This document shows, piece by piece, positions 1-10,358 of a stretch of DNA of 64,000 bases. Positions within the stretch are counted from its first letter, which is position 1. Each line of letters begins with the position of its first letter. Source of the DNA: Synechococcus sp. CCY 9618 (lineage in GTDB: Bacteria; Cyanobacteriota; Cyanobacteriia; PCC-6307; Cyanobiaceae); assembly GCF_019038415.1 (NCBI RefSeq), contig NZ_JAFKRG010000034.1, forward strand, positions 1-64,000, given 5' to 3'. The notes beneath the pieces were generated by a model. It worked only from the letters and a program-made list of their open reading frames with translations, had not been told where the DNA came from and made no database searches. Made by a program: the position numbers and the translations under genes.

Positions 1-335
<335 letters not shown>

Positions 336-385
336 TCCTCAGGTCCGTTGCGGTCATCCGCTTCCGGCCTCTCAGCGCCTCCTCG

Positions 386-410
386 GCCCCCTTGCGGAAG
401 GGGGCTTTTT
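386..410 (+). terminator. Rho-independent terminator of psbA
   Basis: Perfect 8-bp stem GCCCCCTT / AAGGGGGC with a GCGG tetraloop, followed directly by five T. It sits 51 bp after the psbA stop codon. Confidence 0.9.
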
Positions 411-498
411 CATGGCCGTGAAGCAGCGGATCGGCTCTGTGGCCGCCATCGGCAGCACCCCCCGCGAACGTCGCCGGCGGCTGGAACAGGGGGGATGA

Positions 499-513
499 TG
501 AGAAACTTTCTCA
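499..513. promoter_or_regulatory. 7-1-7 palindrome, candidate Fur-family operator
   Basis: TGAGAAA-C-TTTCTCA is a perfect inverted repeat with 7-bp arms and a 1-bp centre, 16 bp ahead of the metal-transporter start codon. It is AT-rich in a GC-rich setting. Fur and Zur boxes have the same 7-1-7 layout, typically TGATAAT-N-ATTATCA. Binding by a Fur, Zur or PerR-type protein is inference. Confidence 0.5.
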
Positions 514-529
514 GCTTTCCCCCGCCCCC

Positions 530-1510
530 ATGTCAGCCCGTCGCTGCGACGGCCCGCTCCGCAGGCCCCTCGCCAGCCTTCTGCGCAGGGGCCTGCTGAT
601 GGCTGTGCTGGTGCCCCCCCTGCTGGTGGGGTGCGGTCCCGGCCTGCTGACGGGGTCCGGCACCTCCGGGAAGCCCTCCGACGCCGACTCCCGCCCCCTG
701 GTGCTCACCACCTTCACGATCCTCGCCGACATGGCCCGGCAGGTGGCCGGCGACCGGGTGCGGGTGGAGTCGATCACCAAGCTGGGCGCCGAGATCCACG
801 GCTACGAGCCGACCCCCAGCGATCTCAAGCGGGCCAGCGGCGCCCAGATGGTGCTCGAGAACGGCATGGGCCTCGAGCGCTGGGCCCAGCGCTTCTACGC
901 CACGCTGCCCGATGTGCCCCATGTCACCCTCACCGAGGGGATCACCCCCCTGCCGATCGCCAGCGACGCCTACAGGGGCAAGCCCAATCCCCATGCCTGG
1001 ATGTCCCCGCGGCTGGCCAAGGTCTATGTGCAGAACATCCGCCGGGCCCTCACCGAGCTCGATCCCGCCGGCGCCGAGATCTACCGCCGCAACGCCGAGC
1101 GGTACGACGGCGAGCTGGACGCCCTGGACAAGGAGTTGCAGGCCTCCCTGGCCCTGATTCCCCCCCGCCAGCGGGTGCTGGCCAGCTGCGAGGGGGCCTT
1201 CTCCTACCTGGCCAGGGATTACGGCCTCACCGAGGCCTACCTCTGGCCGGTGAATGCCGAATCCCAGGTCACCCCCCAGCGCATGGCCAGCCTGATCGCC
1301 CTGGTGAAGGAGCGCCGGGTGCCGGCGGTGTTCTGCGAGAGCACCGTGAGCGCCGAGCCCCAGAAGCAGGTCGCCAGGGAGTCGGGTGCCCGTTTCGGGG
1401 GGGTCTTCTACGTCGACTCCCTGTCCCTCCCGGGCGGTCCTGCCCCCAACCTCCTGGAGCTCCAGCGTCGTAACCTGAAGACCCTGCGTGCGGGTCTGGC
1501 GGGGAGCTGA
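530..1510 (+). CDS. mntC: Manganese ABC transporter substrate-binding lipoprotein
   Basis: 326 residues, cluster A-I periplasmic metal-binding protein. A basic N-terminus (RR at 19-20) and hydrophobic stretch lead to a lipobox ending LLVGC, lipid-modified Cys35. Predicted metal ligands are H90 (EIHGYEP), H155 (NPHAWMSP), E221 (SCEGAF) and D296 (VDSLS). This His-His-Glu-Asp set matches Synechocystis MntC; zinc-binding ZnuA has His at the third position and usually a His-rich loop, which is absent here. First gene of a tight mntC-mntA-mntB operon and the only one with an upstream operator-like palindrome. The ATG at 599 would leave no proper signal peptide, so 530 is preferred. Mn specificity is inferred from the ligands. 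Confidence 0.9.
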   Translation: MSARRCDGPLRRPLASLLRRGLLMAVLVPPLLVGCGPGLLTGSGTSGKPSDADSRPLVLTTFTILADMARQVAGDRVRVESITKLGAEIHGYEPTPSDLKRASGAQMVLENGMGLERWAQRFYATLPDVPHVTLTEGITPLPIASDAYRGKPNPHAWMSPRLAKVYVQNIRRALTELDPAGAEIYRRNAERYDGELDALDKELQASLALIPPRQRVLASCEGAFSYLARDYGLTEAYLWPVNAESQVTPQRMASLIALVKERRVPAVFCESTVSAEPQKQVARESGARFGGVFYVDSLSLPGGPAPNLLELQRRNLKTLRAGLAGS

Positions 1511-1514
1511 AACC

Positions 1515-2336
1515 ATGCCGTCACGCCCTGATCTCCGTTCCGGCCCTGAGTCCGGTATCCATTCAGGTCTCGAGCGCATTTCGGTTCGCAATCTCTGCGT
1601 CGACTATCACGGTGTGGTGGCGGTTCACGACGCCACCCTGCACCTCGATGCCGGCACCATCTGTGCCCTGGTGGGCATGAACGGGGCGGGCAAATCCACC
1701 CTGTTCAAGGCGCTGATGGGCTTCGTGCGCCCCTCCGCCGGCAGCATCGCCATTGATGGCCAGCCCCTGCGCCAGGCACGCCGGGCCCGGGCGGTGGCCT
1801 ACGTCCCCCAGACCGAGAGCGTCGACTGGAACTTCCCGGTCAACGTCTACGAGGTGGTGATGATGGGCCGCTACGGGGCCATGAACCTGCTGCGCATCCC
1901 CCGGCCCGCCGATCGCGAGGCTGTGCGGGAGGCCCTGGAGCGGGTGGATCTTTGGCCCCTGCGCCATCGCCAGATCGGCGCCCTCTCCGGCGGTCAGCGC
2001 AAGCGGGCCTTCCTGGCCCGGGCCCTGGCCCAGGGGGCCTCGGTGATGCTGCTCGACGAACCCTTCAACGGCGTTGACATCCGCACCGAGAAGCTGATGA
2101 TCGAGCTCTTCCAGCAGTTCCGCCGCGAGGGCCGCACCCTGATGATCTCCACCCACGACCTCTCGCACGTCACCAGCTTCTGCGACCAGGTGGTGCTGAT
2201 CAACAAGACCGTGCTCGCCTACGGCGAGACCTCCTCGGTGTTCACCAGCGAGAACCTGGCGCTCACTTTCGGCGGCCTGCGCCTGGAGGCGGAGCTCCCG
2301 TCTGCCATCGACACCGATTCCCCCCAGGCCCCATGA
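1515..2336 (+). CDS. mntA: Manganese ABC transporter ATP-binding protein
   Basis: 273 residues. Walker A GMNGAGKST at 54-62, Q-loop Gln99, signature LSGGQ at 157-161 and Walker B VMLLDE ending at D181-E182. It powers the MntC/MntB importer at the inner membrane. The ATG at 1515 is chosen because GGGGAG lies about 9 nt upstream; an earlier in-frame start would overlap mntC. The stop overlaps the mntB start as ATGA, which indicates translational coupling. Confidence 0.93.
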   Translation: MPSRPDLRSGPESGIHSGLERISVRNLCVDYHGVVAVHDATLHLDAGTICALVGMNGAGKSTLFKALMGFVRPSAGSIAIDGQPLRQARRARAVAYVPQTESVDWNFPVNVYEVVMMGRYGAMNLLRIPRPADREAVREALERVDLWPLRHRQIGALSGGQRKRAFLARALAQGASVMLLDEPFNGVDIRTEKLMIELFQQFRREGRTLMISTHDLSHVTSFCDQVVLINKTVLAYGETSSVFTSENLALTFGGLRLEAELPSAIDTDSPQAP

Positions 2337-3205
2337 CCGCCGTGCTCACCTGGCTGATCGAGCCTCTCCAGCAGGACTTCATGGTGCGGGCCCTGCTGGT
2401 CAGCACCCTGGTGTCCTGCGTCTGCGGGTTGCTCTCCTGCTTCATGACCCTCAAGGGCTGGGCCCTGATGGGGGATGCGGTGTCCCATGCGGTGATGCCC
2501 GGCGTGGTGATTGCCTACGCCCTCAACCTGCCCTTCGCGGTGGGGGCCTTCGTGTTCGGCGTGGGGTCGGTGGCGGTGATCGGTTACATCAAGCAGATGA
2601 CCCGGATCAAGGAGGACACCGTGATCGGGCTGGTGTTCACCGGCTTCTTCGCCCTCGGCCTCACCCTGATCTCCAAGGTGCGCAGCACCATCGACCTCTC
2701 CCACATCCTGTTCGGCAACGTCCTGGGCATCAGCTCCGGTGACATCCTCCAGACCGTGCTGATCAGCGTGCTGGTGCTGGCGGTGCTGCTGGTGTTCCGG
2801 CGCGACCTGATCCTGTTCTGCTTCGATCCCACCCACGCCCGCTCGATCGGCATCCACACCGGGGTGCTGCACTACCTGCTGCTCTCGGTGCTCTCCCTGG
2901 CGGCGGTGGCCGGCCTGCAGACGGTGGGCATCATCCTGGTGGTGGCGATGCTGGTCACCCCCGGGGCCACGGCCTACCTGCTCACCGACCGCTTCGACCG
3001 CATGGCCTGGATCGCCATTCTCTCGGCGGTGCTCTCCAGCCTCGGCGGCATCTACTGGAGCTACTGGATGGATGCCTCCACGGCGGGCTGCATCGTGCTG
3101 GTGCAGACCCTGCTGTTCCTGGTGGCCTTCCTGTTCGCCCCCCGCCACGGCCTGCTGGCCCAGCGCCGGCGTTCCCCCCGGGCCACCCAGTTTCCTTCGG
3201 CGTGA
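2333..3205 (+). CDS. mntB: Manganese ABC transporter permease
   Basis: 290 residues, multi-spanning membrane permease of the ABC-3 (ZnuB/MntB) family. Hydrophobic segments run almost throughout, and the conserved region GWALMGDAVSHAVMPGVVIAY at about 42-62 is typical of the family. It forms the channel that receives metal from MntC. The start overlaps mntA (ATGA) and the end overlaps the next gene (GTGA), so the operon is compact. Confidence 0.92.
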   Translation: MTAVLTWLIEPLQQDFMVRALLVSTLVSCVCGLLSCFMTLKGWALMGDAVSHAVMPGVVIAYALNLPFAVGAFVFGVGSVAVIGYIKQMTRIKEDTVIGLVFTGFFALGLTLISKVRSTIDLSHILFGNVLGISSGDILQTVLISVLVLAVLLVFRRDLILFCFDPTHARSIGIHTGVLHYLLLSVLSLAAVAGLQTVGIILVVAMLVTPGATAYLLTDRFDRMAWIAILSAVLSSLGGIYWSYWMDASTAGCIVLVQTLLFLVAFLFAPRHGLLAQRRRSPRATQFPSA

Positions 3206-4371
3206 CGGCCACGGCGGCGGAGCAACGCTGGCCCTGGTGGCCCCTGCTTCCCCTCTACCCCTACGGCCGTCGCCGCACCCTGGTGCGGGAGCTGATCGCC
3301 GAGCGCCTCTGGAGCTTTGAGCAGCTGCAGGGGGTCTGGTACGTGGCGGTGCCCATCCGCATGACGGTGCTGCGGGTGCGCGAGGGACTGCTGCTCTACG
3401 CCCCGGTGGCCCCCACCGCTGAGGTGCTGGCACAGCTGCACCAGCTGGAGGAGCACCATGGCCCAGTGTGCACCATCGTGCTGCCCACCGCCTCGGGGCT
3501 GGAGCACAAGCTGCCGGTGCCGGCCATGGCCAGGGCCTTCCCTGCCGCCCAGGTGTGGGTGACGCCGAAACAGTGGAGTTTTCCCCTGTCCCTGCCGTCC
3601 GCCTGGCTGGGCTTTCCCCCCTCCCGCACCAGGGTGCTGCTCACCGACGGGGTCCCCCACGGCGACCAGCTCGACTGGCTGCCCCTCGGCCCCCTGGACC
3701 TTGGTCTGGGCACCTTCATGGAGATCGCCTGTTTCGATCGGGCCAGCGGCAGCCTGCTGCTCACCGACGCCCTGGTGGCGATCCCGCCGGAGCCGCCGGA
3801 GCTGTTCGATCTTGATCCCACTCCCCTGCTGTTCCACGCCCGTGAGCGCGGCGATGAGCCCCTGGTCGACGATCCGGCGCTGAGGCGGCGGGGGTGGCGC
3901 CGGCTGGTGCTGTTCGCCAATTACCTGCGGCCCCGGCCCCTGGAGGTGCCGCCCCTGGGGGAGGTGCTGAGCCACTGTCTGGCCCCGGGCTGCCGCCGCC
4001 CCCGCAGCCACTTCGGCTTCTACCCGTTCCGGTGGCTGCCGGACTGGCAGGCGGATTTCGAAGCGCTCGTACCCGATGGCCGCTGCAGCGTGCAGGTGGC
4101 GGCGGTGCTGGAGCGGTTGGTGTTTCCCCGCCAGCGGAACGCTCTGGTGGCCTGGATCCGTGGCCTGGCCGGCCTGCGGGAGCTGCGCTGGCTCGTGCCG
4201 TGCCACTACGAAGCTCCGGTGGCCTGCTCGCCGGCACGGCTGTCAGCCCTGGCGGATCGGATCGAGGCCGGTCCATGGGCCCAGGATCAGGGGCCATGGC
4301 TGACCCTGGCCGGCATTGACCGAACCCTGGTGAAGCTGGGCGTGGTGCCGGGCGAAGAGGCCGACGGCTGA
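3202..4371 (+). CDS. DUF4336 protein
   Basis: 389 residues, soluble, no signal peptide. The N-terminal pattern YPYGRRRTLVRELI, followed by VPIRMTVLR and LPTASGLEHK, is characteristic of the cyanobacterial DUF4336 family, whose biochemical function I do not know. The GTG start overlaps the mntB stop (GTGA), making it the fourth cistron of the manganese transporter operon. A role in metal handling is suggested only by this coupling. The stop is 4 bp from the convergent DUF760 stop. Confidence 0.8.
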   Translation: MTATAAEQRWPWWPLLPLYPYGRRRTLVRELIAERLWSFEQLQGVWYVAVPIRMTVLRVREGLLLYAPVAPTAEVLAQLHQLEEHHGPVCTIVLPTASGLEHKLPVPAMARAFPAAQVWVTPKQWSFPLSLPSAWLGFPPSRTRVLLTDGVPHGDQLDWLPLGPLDLGLGTFMEIACFDRASGSLLLTDALVAIPPEPPELFDLDPTPLLFHARERGDEPLVDDPALRRRGWRRLVLFANYLRPRPLEVPPLGEVLSHCLAPGCRRPRSHFGFYPFRWLPDWQADFEALVPDGRCSVQVAAVLERLVFPRQRNALVAWIRGLAGLRELRWLVPCHYEAPVACSPARLSALADRIEAGPWAQDQGPWLTLAGIDRTLVKLGVVPGEEADG

Positions 4372-4375
4372 GGCC

Positions 4376-4735
4376 CTACAGCTCCAGCTCGCCGGGATCA
4401 TCCTCGAAACTTCCCTCCAGGCCGCCGCTGCCGATCAGGGCGGTTTCCAGCTCCATGCGCTGCTCCATCTGGCGCAGGAAATAGCCGGTCATCATGGCCG
4501 AGGCCAGCAGTCCGGCCAGGTTGTCGCGGCTGGCCTGGATCTTCACTTCGAACTGCTCGCCGGGCAGCATGCCCAGCAGGCCCTGGACGTTGTGACGGAT
4601 GATGTCCTGGATGTCACCGGTGGCGGAGCGAGCCACCCGTTGGAGCACGTCCGGAGACTGGTCCTGCAGGTACTGAATCAGCGAATTGTCGCTGATCGCC
4701 TCATTATCGGCGGTCAGGAACTCCGGGTTGAACAT
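4376..4735 (-). CDS. DUF760 protein
   Basis: 119 residues, small acidic soluble protein of the DUF760 family found in cyanobacteria and plastids. The ATG at 4735 (MFNPEFLTADN) is preferred over the upstream start at 4783 because GGAGGG lies 4 bases before it and family members begin here. The C-terminus is strongly acidic (EDDPGELEL). Function unknown. It lies downstream of lepB on the same strand. Confidence 0.8.
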   Translation of the reverse strand: MFNPEFLTADNEAISDNSLIQYLQDQSPDVLQRVARSATGDIQDIIRHNVQGLLGMLPGEQFEVKIQASRDNLAGLLASAMMTGYFLRQMEQRMELETALIGSGGLEGSFEDDPGELEL

Positions 4736-4784
4736 TTTCCCTCCGGTGTGCTCTGAAACACGACGTGCACCATAACGCAGCATT

Positions 4785-5375
4785 TCAAGGGGGGTCCCCG
4801 TCGTCCGCAGGGGAGAACCGAATCGGACCGAAACGGGCCGGGGGCCAGTAGCGCCAGATCGCGGTGCCGATCAGTTCGTGCTCCGGAAGGGGACCCCAGA
4901 GATGGGAATCCAGACTGGCATTGCGGTTGTCCCCCAGCACCAGCAGGTCACCCGCGGGCACCACGAAGGGCGCCAGGTCGTAGGCCATCGGTTCCCTCGC
5001 CCAGTCCGGATCGGCGAGCTGGCCGTTGCGCCAGAGCTGACCCTGCCTCACCTCCACCCGGTCGCCCGCCACGGCCACCACCCGTTTGATCAGGGCCGAG
5101 CGGGGATCGTAGCCAGCGTCCCGCAGGGGTTCGGGCGGATGGAAGACCACGATGCTGCCGGGGCGGAGGCCTGCCCCGAACCGGGGGCTGAGCTTCTCCA
5201 CCAGCACCCGGTCCTGCAGCTGCAAGGTGGGCAGCATCGAGCCGGAGGGAATCCAGCGGGGCTCCACGACGGTCCAGCGCAGCAGCAGAGCCACCAGGAC
5301 CCAGAGCAGCAGCTGGCTGATCTGGCGCAGGAGCGGCGGGAAGGTGGGTCTGGCGTCGGCGGGGCCACTGCCCAT
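4785..5375 (-). CDS. lepB: Signal peptidase I
   Basis: 196 residues, membrane-anchored Ser/Lys protease that removes Sec signal peptides. One N-terminal membrane segment (about 20-35) is followed by PSGSM with catalytic Ser46 and ALIKRVV with general base Lys97; the GDNR...S..WG box is near residues 148-166. The short form with a single anchor is common in cyanobacteria. It is divergent from menD across 53 bp. Confidence 0.94.
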   Translation of the reverse strand: MGSGPADARPTFPPLLRQISQLLLWVLVALLLRWTVVEPRWIPSGSMLPTLQLQDRVLVEKLSPRFGAGLRPGSIVVFHPPEPLRDAGYDPRSALIKRVVAVAGDRVEVRQGQLWRNGQLADPDWAREPMAYDLAPFVVPAGDLLVLGDNRNASLDSHLWGPLPEHELIGTAIWRYWPPARFGPIRFSPADDGDPP

Positions 5376-5428
5376 GGGGTTGCCGTCCGTGAGGATGATC
5401 GCCCCATCCTGAACAGTGGAGTGCCCCC

Positions 5429-7240
5429 TTGGCCGGGTCCCCGTCCTCGCTGGCCAATGTCCGGTCGGCCCTGGTGTTGCTGGGGGCCCTGCGGCGGGCC
5501 GGGCTGGCCCATGCGGTGCTCTGCCCCGGCAGCCGCTCCGCCCCCCTGGCGGTGGCGGCTGCCCAGCTGGAGCCGGGCGGCCTGCATCTGCATACCGCCA
5601 TCGACGAACGTTCCGCCGCCTTCTTCGCCCTGGGACTGGGCCGGGGCAGCGGCCTGCCGGCAGTGGTGATCACCACCTCGGGCACGGCGGTCGCCAACCT
5701 GCTCCCCGCCGCCGTGGAGGCTGATTTCGGCACCATCCCCCTGCTGCTGCTCACAGCCGACCGGCCGGCGCGCCTCAAGGGCTGCGGCGCCAACCAGAGC
5801 GTCAACCAGGAGGCCTTCCTGGGCTGCAGCTGCCGCTGGGTGGGCCATGGGTCGCCGGCGGGGCTCGCGGCCATGGCGCCGGCGGCCCTTGAGGCCCTGG
5901 CGGCCCGGGCCCTGGCAGAGGCCCTGGGAGGCAGTGCCGGCCGGCCGCCGGGGGCGGTGCACCTCAACCTCCCTTTCGAGGAGCCCCTGCATGCGGGCGG
6001 TGCCGAACTGACGCTGCTGGCTGCCGAACTGGCGGCTGAAGCCGTGTCGCCGCTTCCCATCCCGTCGCGGCCGGGCCCCTCGTCGGCGGCAGGGGGAGGT
6101 CTCGATCCGGACCGCCCCGGGGTGGTGGTGGCGGGCCCCTGGCGGGGTTCCCCTTCCGCCTGGCCCGGCCATGTGGCGGCCCTGCGCCGCTGGCAACGGC
6201 GCAGCGGCTGGCCCGTGCTGGCCGATGCCCTCTCCGGCCTGCGGGGCCTGGCTGATCTGGAACTGGTGACCGCCTACGACCTGGTGCTCGCGGAGGGCAG
6301 GGGTCCCCAGGCGGCGGCCTGGCTGGCGACCCCCCAGGTGCTGCGGCTGGGCCCCCTGCCCGCCAGCCGGCGCCTGCAGCGCTGCCTGGCCACCCAGCGG
6401 GGGCGGCAGGTGCTGGTGAGTGAGGGGGACGGCCGCAACCTCGATCCCCTCGCTGTCGTGGAGGCCCAGTGCTGCGACGGTCTGGAGGCCTGGGTGGGGG
6501 CCCTGCCGGCGGCCACCTGGCCGGGCCTGGTCGGCGAGGACTGCCGCGCCCTGGCCGACCGCTGGCGACAGGCGGATCAGGCCGTGCAGGGCCTGCTGGA
6601 GCGGGAACTGGCCGGGAGCGGCGGAGAGCCGGCTCTGGCCCGTCGTCTCAGCCGCCTGCTGCCCGCGGATGTGCCGGTGCTGCTGGCCAACAGCAGTCCG
6701 GTGCGCGACTGGGAGAGCTTCACCGACCCGGCGGCCCCGCCCCGGCCCATGCACGGCTTCCGGGGCGCTTCCGGCATCGACGGCACCCTCTCCAGTGCCT
6801 GCGGTCTGGCGGAGGCCCTCGGCCGGGCGGTGCTGGTGAGCGGCGATCTGGCCCTGCTGCACGACAGCAACGGCTGGCTGTGGCACCGCCAGCTGCGGGG
6901 GCGGCTCACCGTGGTGCTGATCGACAACGGCGGCGGCGGCATCTTTGAGCAGCTGCCGATCCGCACTCAGCCTGAATCGGCTGTGGATTTCGAGCGGCTG
7001 TTCGCCATGCCCCAGGCCCTTGACCCCCTGGCCCTGGCTGCCGTGCACGGGGTGCCGGGGCGGCGGCTGGGCGGCCCGGCCGAGCTGGAGGAGGCCCTGG
7101 CCTGGGCTCTGGCCCAGCCCCTGGCCCTGCTGGTGGTGACAAGCGACCGGCGCCGCGACGCGGCCCTGCGGCAGCGGCTGCGCACAATGGCGGCAGGACT
7201 GGTGGCAGGACGCTCCACCGGGCCGCTTTCCTCCCCATGA
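5429..7240 (+). CDS. menD: 2-succinyl-5-enolpyruvyl-6-hydroxy-3-cyclohexene-1-carboxylate synthase
   Basis: 603 residues, ThDP-dependent enzyme joining isochorismate and 2-oxoglutarate in phylloquinone (vitamin K1) synthesis. The N-terminal PYR domain shows [11 protein letters not shown] and the [11 protein letters not shown] region that carries the ThDP-activating Glu; the C-terminal PP domain shows [11 protein letters not shown] and [11 protein letters not shown] at 5429 is the first usable start in this frame. The stop overlaps the menB start (ATGA). Confidence 0.93.
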   Translation: MAGSPSSLANVRSALVLLGALRRAGLAHAVLCPGSRSAPLAVAAAQLEPGGLHLHTAIDERSAAFFALGLGRGSGLPAVVITTSGTAVANLLPAAVEADFGTIPLLLLTADRPARLKGCGANQSVNQEAFLGCSCRWVGHGSPAGLAAMAPAALEALAARALAEALGGSAGRPPGAVHLNLPFEEPLHAGGAELTLLAAELAAEAVSPLPIPSRPGPSSAAGGGLDPDRPGVVVAGPWRGSPSAWPGHVAALRRWQRRSGWPVLADALSGLRGLADLELVTAYDLVLAEGRGPQAAAWLATPQVLRLGPLPASRRLQRCLATQRGRQVLVSEGDGRNLDPLAVVEAQCCDGLEAWVGALPAATWPGLVGEDCRALADRWRQADQAVQGLLERELAGSGGEPALARRLSRLLPADVPVLLANSSPVRDWESFTDPAAPPRPMHGFRGASGIDGTLSSACGLAEALGRAVLVSGDLALLHDSNGWLWHRQLRGRLTVVLIDNGGGGIFEQLPIRTQPESAVDFERLFAMPQALDPLALAAVHGVPGRRLGGPAELEEALAWALAQPLALLVVTSDRRRDAALRQRLRTMAAGLVAGRSTGPLSSP

Positions 7241-8088
7241 CCACCCCCCCAACCCTGCCGACCTGGACCGCTGCCGGCCATTACCGCGACATCCGCTTCG
7301 AAACCAGCGGCGACGGCATCGCCCGGATCAGCATCGACCGGCCCGAGAAACGCAACGCCTTCCGGCCCCTGACCGTGCAGGAGCTCTGTGATGCCTTCAG
7401 CCGCGTGCGGGACGATCCCTCCATCGGCGTGGTGCTGTTCACCGGCGCCGGTCCGGCGGCCGATGGGGTGTGGGCCTTCTGCGCCGGCGGCGACCAGAGC
7501 GTGCGCGGCGACGGCGGCTATCTCGATGAGACCGGCCTGCCGCGACTCAACGTGCTGGACCTGCAGAGGATCATCCGCAGCCTGCCCAAGGTGGTGATCG
7601 CTCTGGTGGCGGGGTATGCCATCGGCGGCGGTCAGGTGCTGCACCTGTTGTGCGACCTCAGCCTGGCGGCGGAGAACGCCGTCTTCGGCCAGACCGGCCC
7701 CCGGGTCGGCTCCTTCGACGGCGGTTTCGGCGCCGGCTACCTGGCCCGGGTGGTGGGCCAGCGCAAGGCCCGGGAGATCTGGTTTCTGTGTCGCCGCTAT
7801 TCCGCCGATCAGGCCCTGGCCATGGGGCTGGTGAACGCGGTGGTGCCCCTGGAGCGACTGGAGGCCGAAGGGGTGGCCTGGGCGCGGGAGGTGCTGCAGC
7901 ACAGCCCGACGGCGATCCGCTGCCTCAAGGCCGCCTTCAATGCGGAAACCGACGGGTTGGCCGGCCTGCAGGAACTGGCGGGCCAGGCCACCCATCTCTT
8001 CTACCGGACCAGCGAAGGCCAGGAGGGGCGCAATGCCTTCCTGGAGAAGCGGGATCCCGACTTTTCCGGCGCCCCCTGGCTACCTTGA
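7237..8088 (+). CDS. menB: 1,4-dihydroxy-2-naphthoyl-CoA synthase
   Basis: 283 residues, crotonase-fold enzyme that closes the second ring of phylloquinone. Seen are [10 protein letters not shown], the oxyanion-hole region FCAGGDQ and [10 protein letters not shown], and the MenB-type segment [12 protein letters not shown]. Translationally coupled to menD. The sequence matches full-length MenB, so a functional enzyme is expected. Confidence 0.94.
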   Translation: MTTPPTLPTWTAAGHYRDIRFETSGDGIARISIDRPEKRNAFRPLTVQELCDAFSRVRDDPSIGVVLFTGAGPAADGVWAFCAGGDQSVRGDGGYLDETGLPRLNVLDLQRIIRSLPKVVIALVAGYAIGGGQVLHLLCDLSLAAENAVFGQTGPRVGSFDGGFGAGYLARVVGQRKAREIWFLCRRYSADQALAMGLVNAVVPLERLEAEGVAWAREVLQHSPTAIRCLKAAFNAETDGLAGLQELAGQATHLFYRTSEGQEGRNAFLEKRDPDFSGAPWLP

Positions 8089-8114
8089 AAAGGAGGAATT
8101 GCAGTCCCAGGGCG

Positions 8115-8729
8115 GTGACCACCGTGCCGCGCCGTTACAGAACTCCCCTTTTTCGCAGCAGGCGTCAGCTGGCCTGGTGCCTGGCTTCCGTTTTCCTTGC
8201 TTCGCTGCCGATGGTGGCTGGGGCCGAGCCCACCAGGGAAGCCCTGGCCCAGCCCACCACGGAGGCCTTGGCCACCTTTCCGGGCCCGGTCGTCGACCGG
8301 GAGCTGGTGCTCGACCGGCGCCAGCGGCTGCTGCGGGTGCTGGAGGGGGGGCGGGAACTGCGCCGCTTCCAGGTGGGCGTCGGCATGCCTGGCTGGGAGA
8401 CGCCGGTGGGCCGCTTCAGCGTCATCGAGATGGTCGTCAATCCGGTCTGGGAGCACCCCGCCAAGGGCCTGACGATCCCCCCCGGCCCCACCAATCCGCT
8501 CGGTTCCCGCTGGATCGGCTTCCACCGCGACTGCCTGGGCCGGAAGGGCTTCAACGGCCAGGAGCATCTGGAGGTGAAGGGCTGTGTGACGGCCGGCTTC
8601 CATGGCACCCCCCAGCGGGGCAGCGTGGGGGGTGCGGTGTCCCACGGCTGTGTGCGGCTGTACGACGAGGACGTGCGACAGCTGTTCGATCTGGTGCAGA
8701 TGGGCACTCCGGTGACGGTGCTCCCCTGA
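8115..8729 (+). CDS. Exported L,D-transpeptidase (YkuD domain)
   Basis: 204 residues from the GTG at 8115. An Arg-rich N-terminus and hydrophobic stretch end in VAGA-E, a likely signal peptidase site near residue 35. The YkuD catalytic box SHGCVRL near the C-terminus carries the nucleophilic Cys, with the conserved His in GFHGT upstream. It likely makes 3-3 peptidoglycan cross-links or attaches proteins to peptidoglycan in the periplasm. The start is uncertain: AAGGAGG at 8090-8096 lies 18 nt before the GTG, longer than usual, and no in-frame start lies nearer to it. Confidence 0.85.
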   Translation: MTTVPRRYRTPLFRSRRQLAWCLASVFLASLPMVAGAEPTREALAQPTTEALATFPGPVVDRELVLDRRQRLLRVLEGGRELRRFQVGVGMPGWETPVGRFSVIEMVVNPVWEHPAKGLTIPPGPTNPLGSRWIGFHRDCLGRKGFNGQEHLEVKGCVTAGFHGTPQRGSVGGAVSHGCVRLYDEDVRQLFDLVQMGTPVTVLP

Positions 8730-8790
8730 GGCGCCGGGCGGCCCCGGGGACGCCCGTAGAGTTCCCAGCGCACCACCGGATCGAGAGCGG

Positions 8791-10335
8791 ATGAGGGTTC
8801 TGTTTGCCGCCGCCGAGTGCGCCCCGATGATCAAGGTGGGGGGCATGGGTGATGTGGTGGGCTCCCTTCCGCCGGCCCTGGCGGCTTTGGGCCACGATGT
8901 GCGGATCATCCTTCCGGGCTACGGCAAGTTATGGAGCCGGCTGGAGATTCCGGCCGAGCCGATGTGGCGTGGCCATGCCATGGGCACCGATTTCGCCATC
9001 TACGAAACCCGCCACCCCGAGAGTGGCCTGACCATCTATCTGGTGGGCCATCCGGTGTTCGATCCGGAGCGCATCTACGGCGGTGAGGACGAGGACTGGC
9101 GCTTCACCTTCTTCGCCAACGCCACCGCCGAATTCGCCTGGAACGGTGGCTGGAAACCCCAGGTGCTCCATTGCCACGACTGGCATACGGGCATGATCCC
9201 GGTGTGGATGCACCAGGACCCGGAGATCAGCACCGTCTTCACCATCCACAACCTCCGCTACCAGGGGCCCTGGCGCTGGAAGCTCGACCGCATGACCTGG
9301 TGCCCCTGGTACATGCAGGGGGACCACACCATGGCGGCCGCTCTGCTCTACGCCGACCGGGTGAATGCCGTGTCGCCCACCTATGCGATGGAGATCCGCA
9401 CGCCCGAGTACGGCGAGCGCATCGACGGCCTGCTCAATTTCATCAGCGGCAAGCTGCGCGGGATCCTCAACGGCATCGACACCGTGTCCTGGGATCCGGC
9501 CACCGACACCAGCCTGGCCGCCAATTTCTCGGCCCAGGATCTCAGCGGCCGATCGGCGAACAAGCGGTTGCTGCAGGAGCGGATGGGGCTCAACGTGAGC
9601 CCGGCCAGCTATCTGATGGGCATGGTGAGCCGGCTGGTGGACCAGAAGGGGGTCGACCTGCTGCTGCAGGTGGCCGACCGGGTGCTGGCCTACAGCGACA
9701 GCCAGTTCGTGGTGCTGGGCACGGGCGAGCGGGGCTACGAATCGGGTCTCTGGCAGATGGCGGCCCGCCATCCCGGGCGATTCTCCGTCTTCCTCACCTA
9801 CGACGATGCCCTCTCCCGGCTCATCTACGCCGGCAGTGACGCCTTCCTGATGCCGAGTCGCTTCGAGCCCTGTGGCATCAGCCAGATGCTGGCCATGCAC
9901 TACGGCTCGATCCCGGTGGTGCGTCGCGTCGGCGGCCTTGTGGACACCGTCCCCCCCAATGACCCCAGCGCCGGCACGGGCACCGGCTACGGCTTCGACC
10001 GCTATGAGGCGATCGACTTCTACACCACGATCGTGCGCTCCTGGGAGGCTTACCGCAACCAGCCCAGCTGGCAGGAGCTGCAGCGCCGCGCCATGACCAC
10101 CGACTTCAGCTGGAACCGCTCCGCGCTCGAGTACGACGCCATGTACAGGGAGGTCTGCGGCGTCAAGGAGCCCACCCCGGACGCCGCCCAGGTGGAGCGC
10201 TTCTCCCAGGGCCAGGGGGCCGACCCCAGCCTGCTGCACGACGAACCGCGGCCCGAGGTGACTTCCAAGGAGCCGCCGCCGCCTCAGAAGAGCCGCAACC
10301 CCTTGTCCCTGCTGCGCCGTCGCAGCGACGGCTGA
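8791..10335 (+). CDS. glgA: Glycogen synthase (ADP-glucose, GT5)
   Basis: 514 residues. The N-terminal glycosyltransferase-B half has the ADP-glucose motif KVGGMGDV at 15-22; the C-terminal half has FEPCGISQM and [10 protein letters not shown]. It extends alpha-1,4-glucan chains from ADP-glucose for glycogen storage. The last 50 or so residues (Pro, Gln and Lys rich, ending in an Arg cluster) form an apparently disordered tail beyond the enzyme core. Confidence 0.95.
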   Translation: MRVLFAAAECAPMIKVGGMGDVVGSLPPALAALGHDVRIILPGYGKLWSRLEIPAEPMWRGHAMGTDFAIYETRHPESGLTIYLVGHPVFDPERIYGGEDEDWRFTFFANATAEFAWNGGWKPQVLHCHDWHTGMIPVWMHQDPEISTVFTIHNLRYQGPWRWKLDRMTWCPWYMQGDHTMAAALLYADRVNAVSPTYAMEIRTPEYGERIDGLLNFISGKLRGILNGIDTVSWDPATDTSLAANFSAQDLSGRSANKRLLQERMGLNVSPASYLMGMVSRLVDQKGVDLLLQVADRVLAYSDSQFVVLGTGERGYESGLWQMAARHPGRFSVFLTYDDALSRLIYAGSDAFLMPSRFEPCGISQMLAMHYGSIPVVRRVGGLVDTVPPNDPSAGTGTGYGFDRYEAIDFYTTIVRSWEAYRNQPSWQELQRRAMTTDFSWNRSALEYDAMYREVCGVKEPTPDAAQVERFSQGQGADPSLLHDEPRPEVTSKEPPPPQKSRNPLSLLRRRSDG

Positions 10336-10358
10336 GCCAGCCCCCTCGCCCGGCGCCC

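Noticed and set aside
530-3205. Zinc transporter znuABC
   Set aside because: Third ligand is Glu221 rather than His and there is no His-rich loop, so manganese is favoured; the palindrome upstream keeps zinc open as a minor possibility.
8099-8101. TTG after the strong AAGGAGG as start of the L,D-transpeptidase
   Set aside because: It is out of frame with the YkuD domain and only 2 nt from the AAGGAGG.
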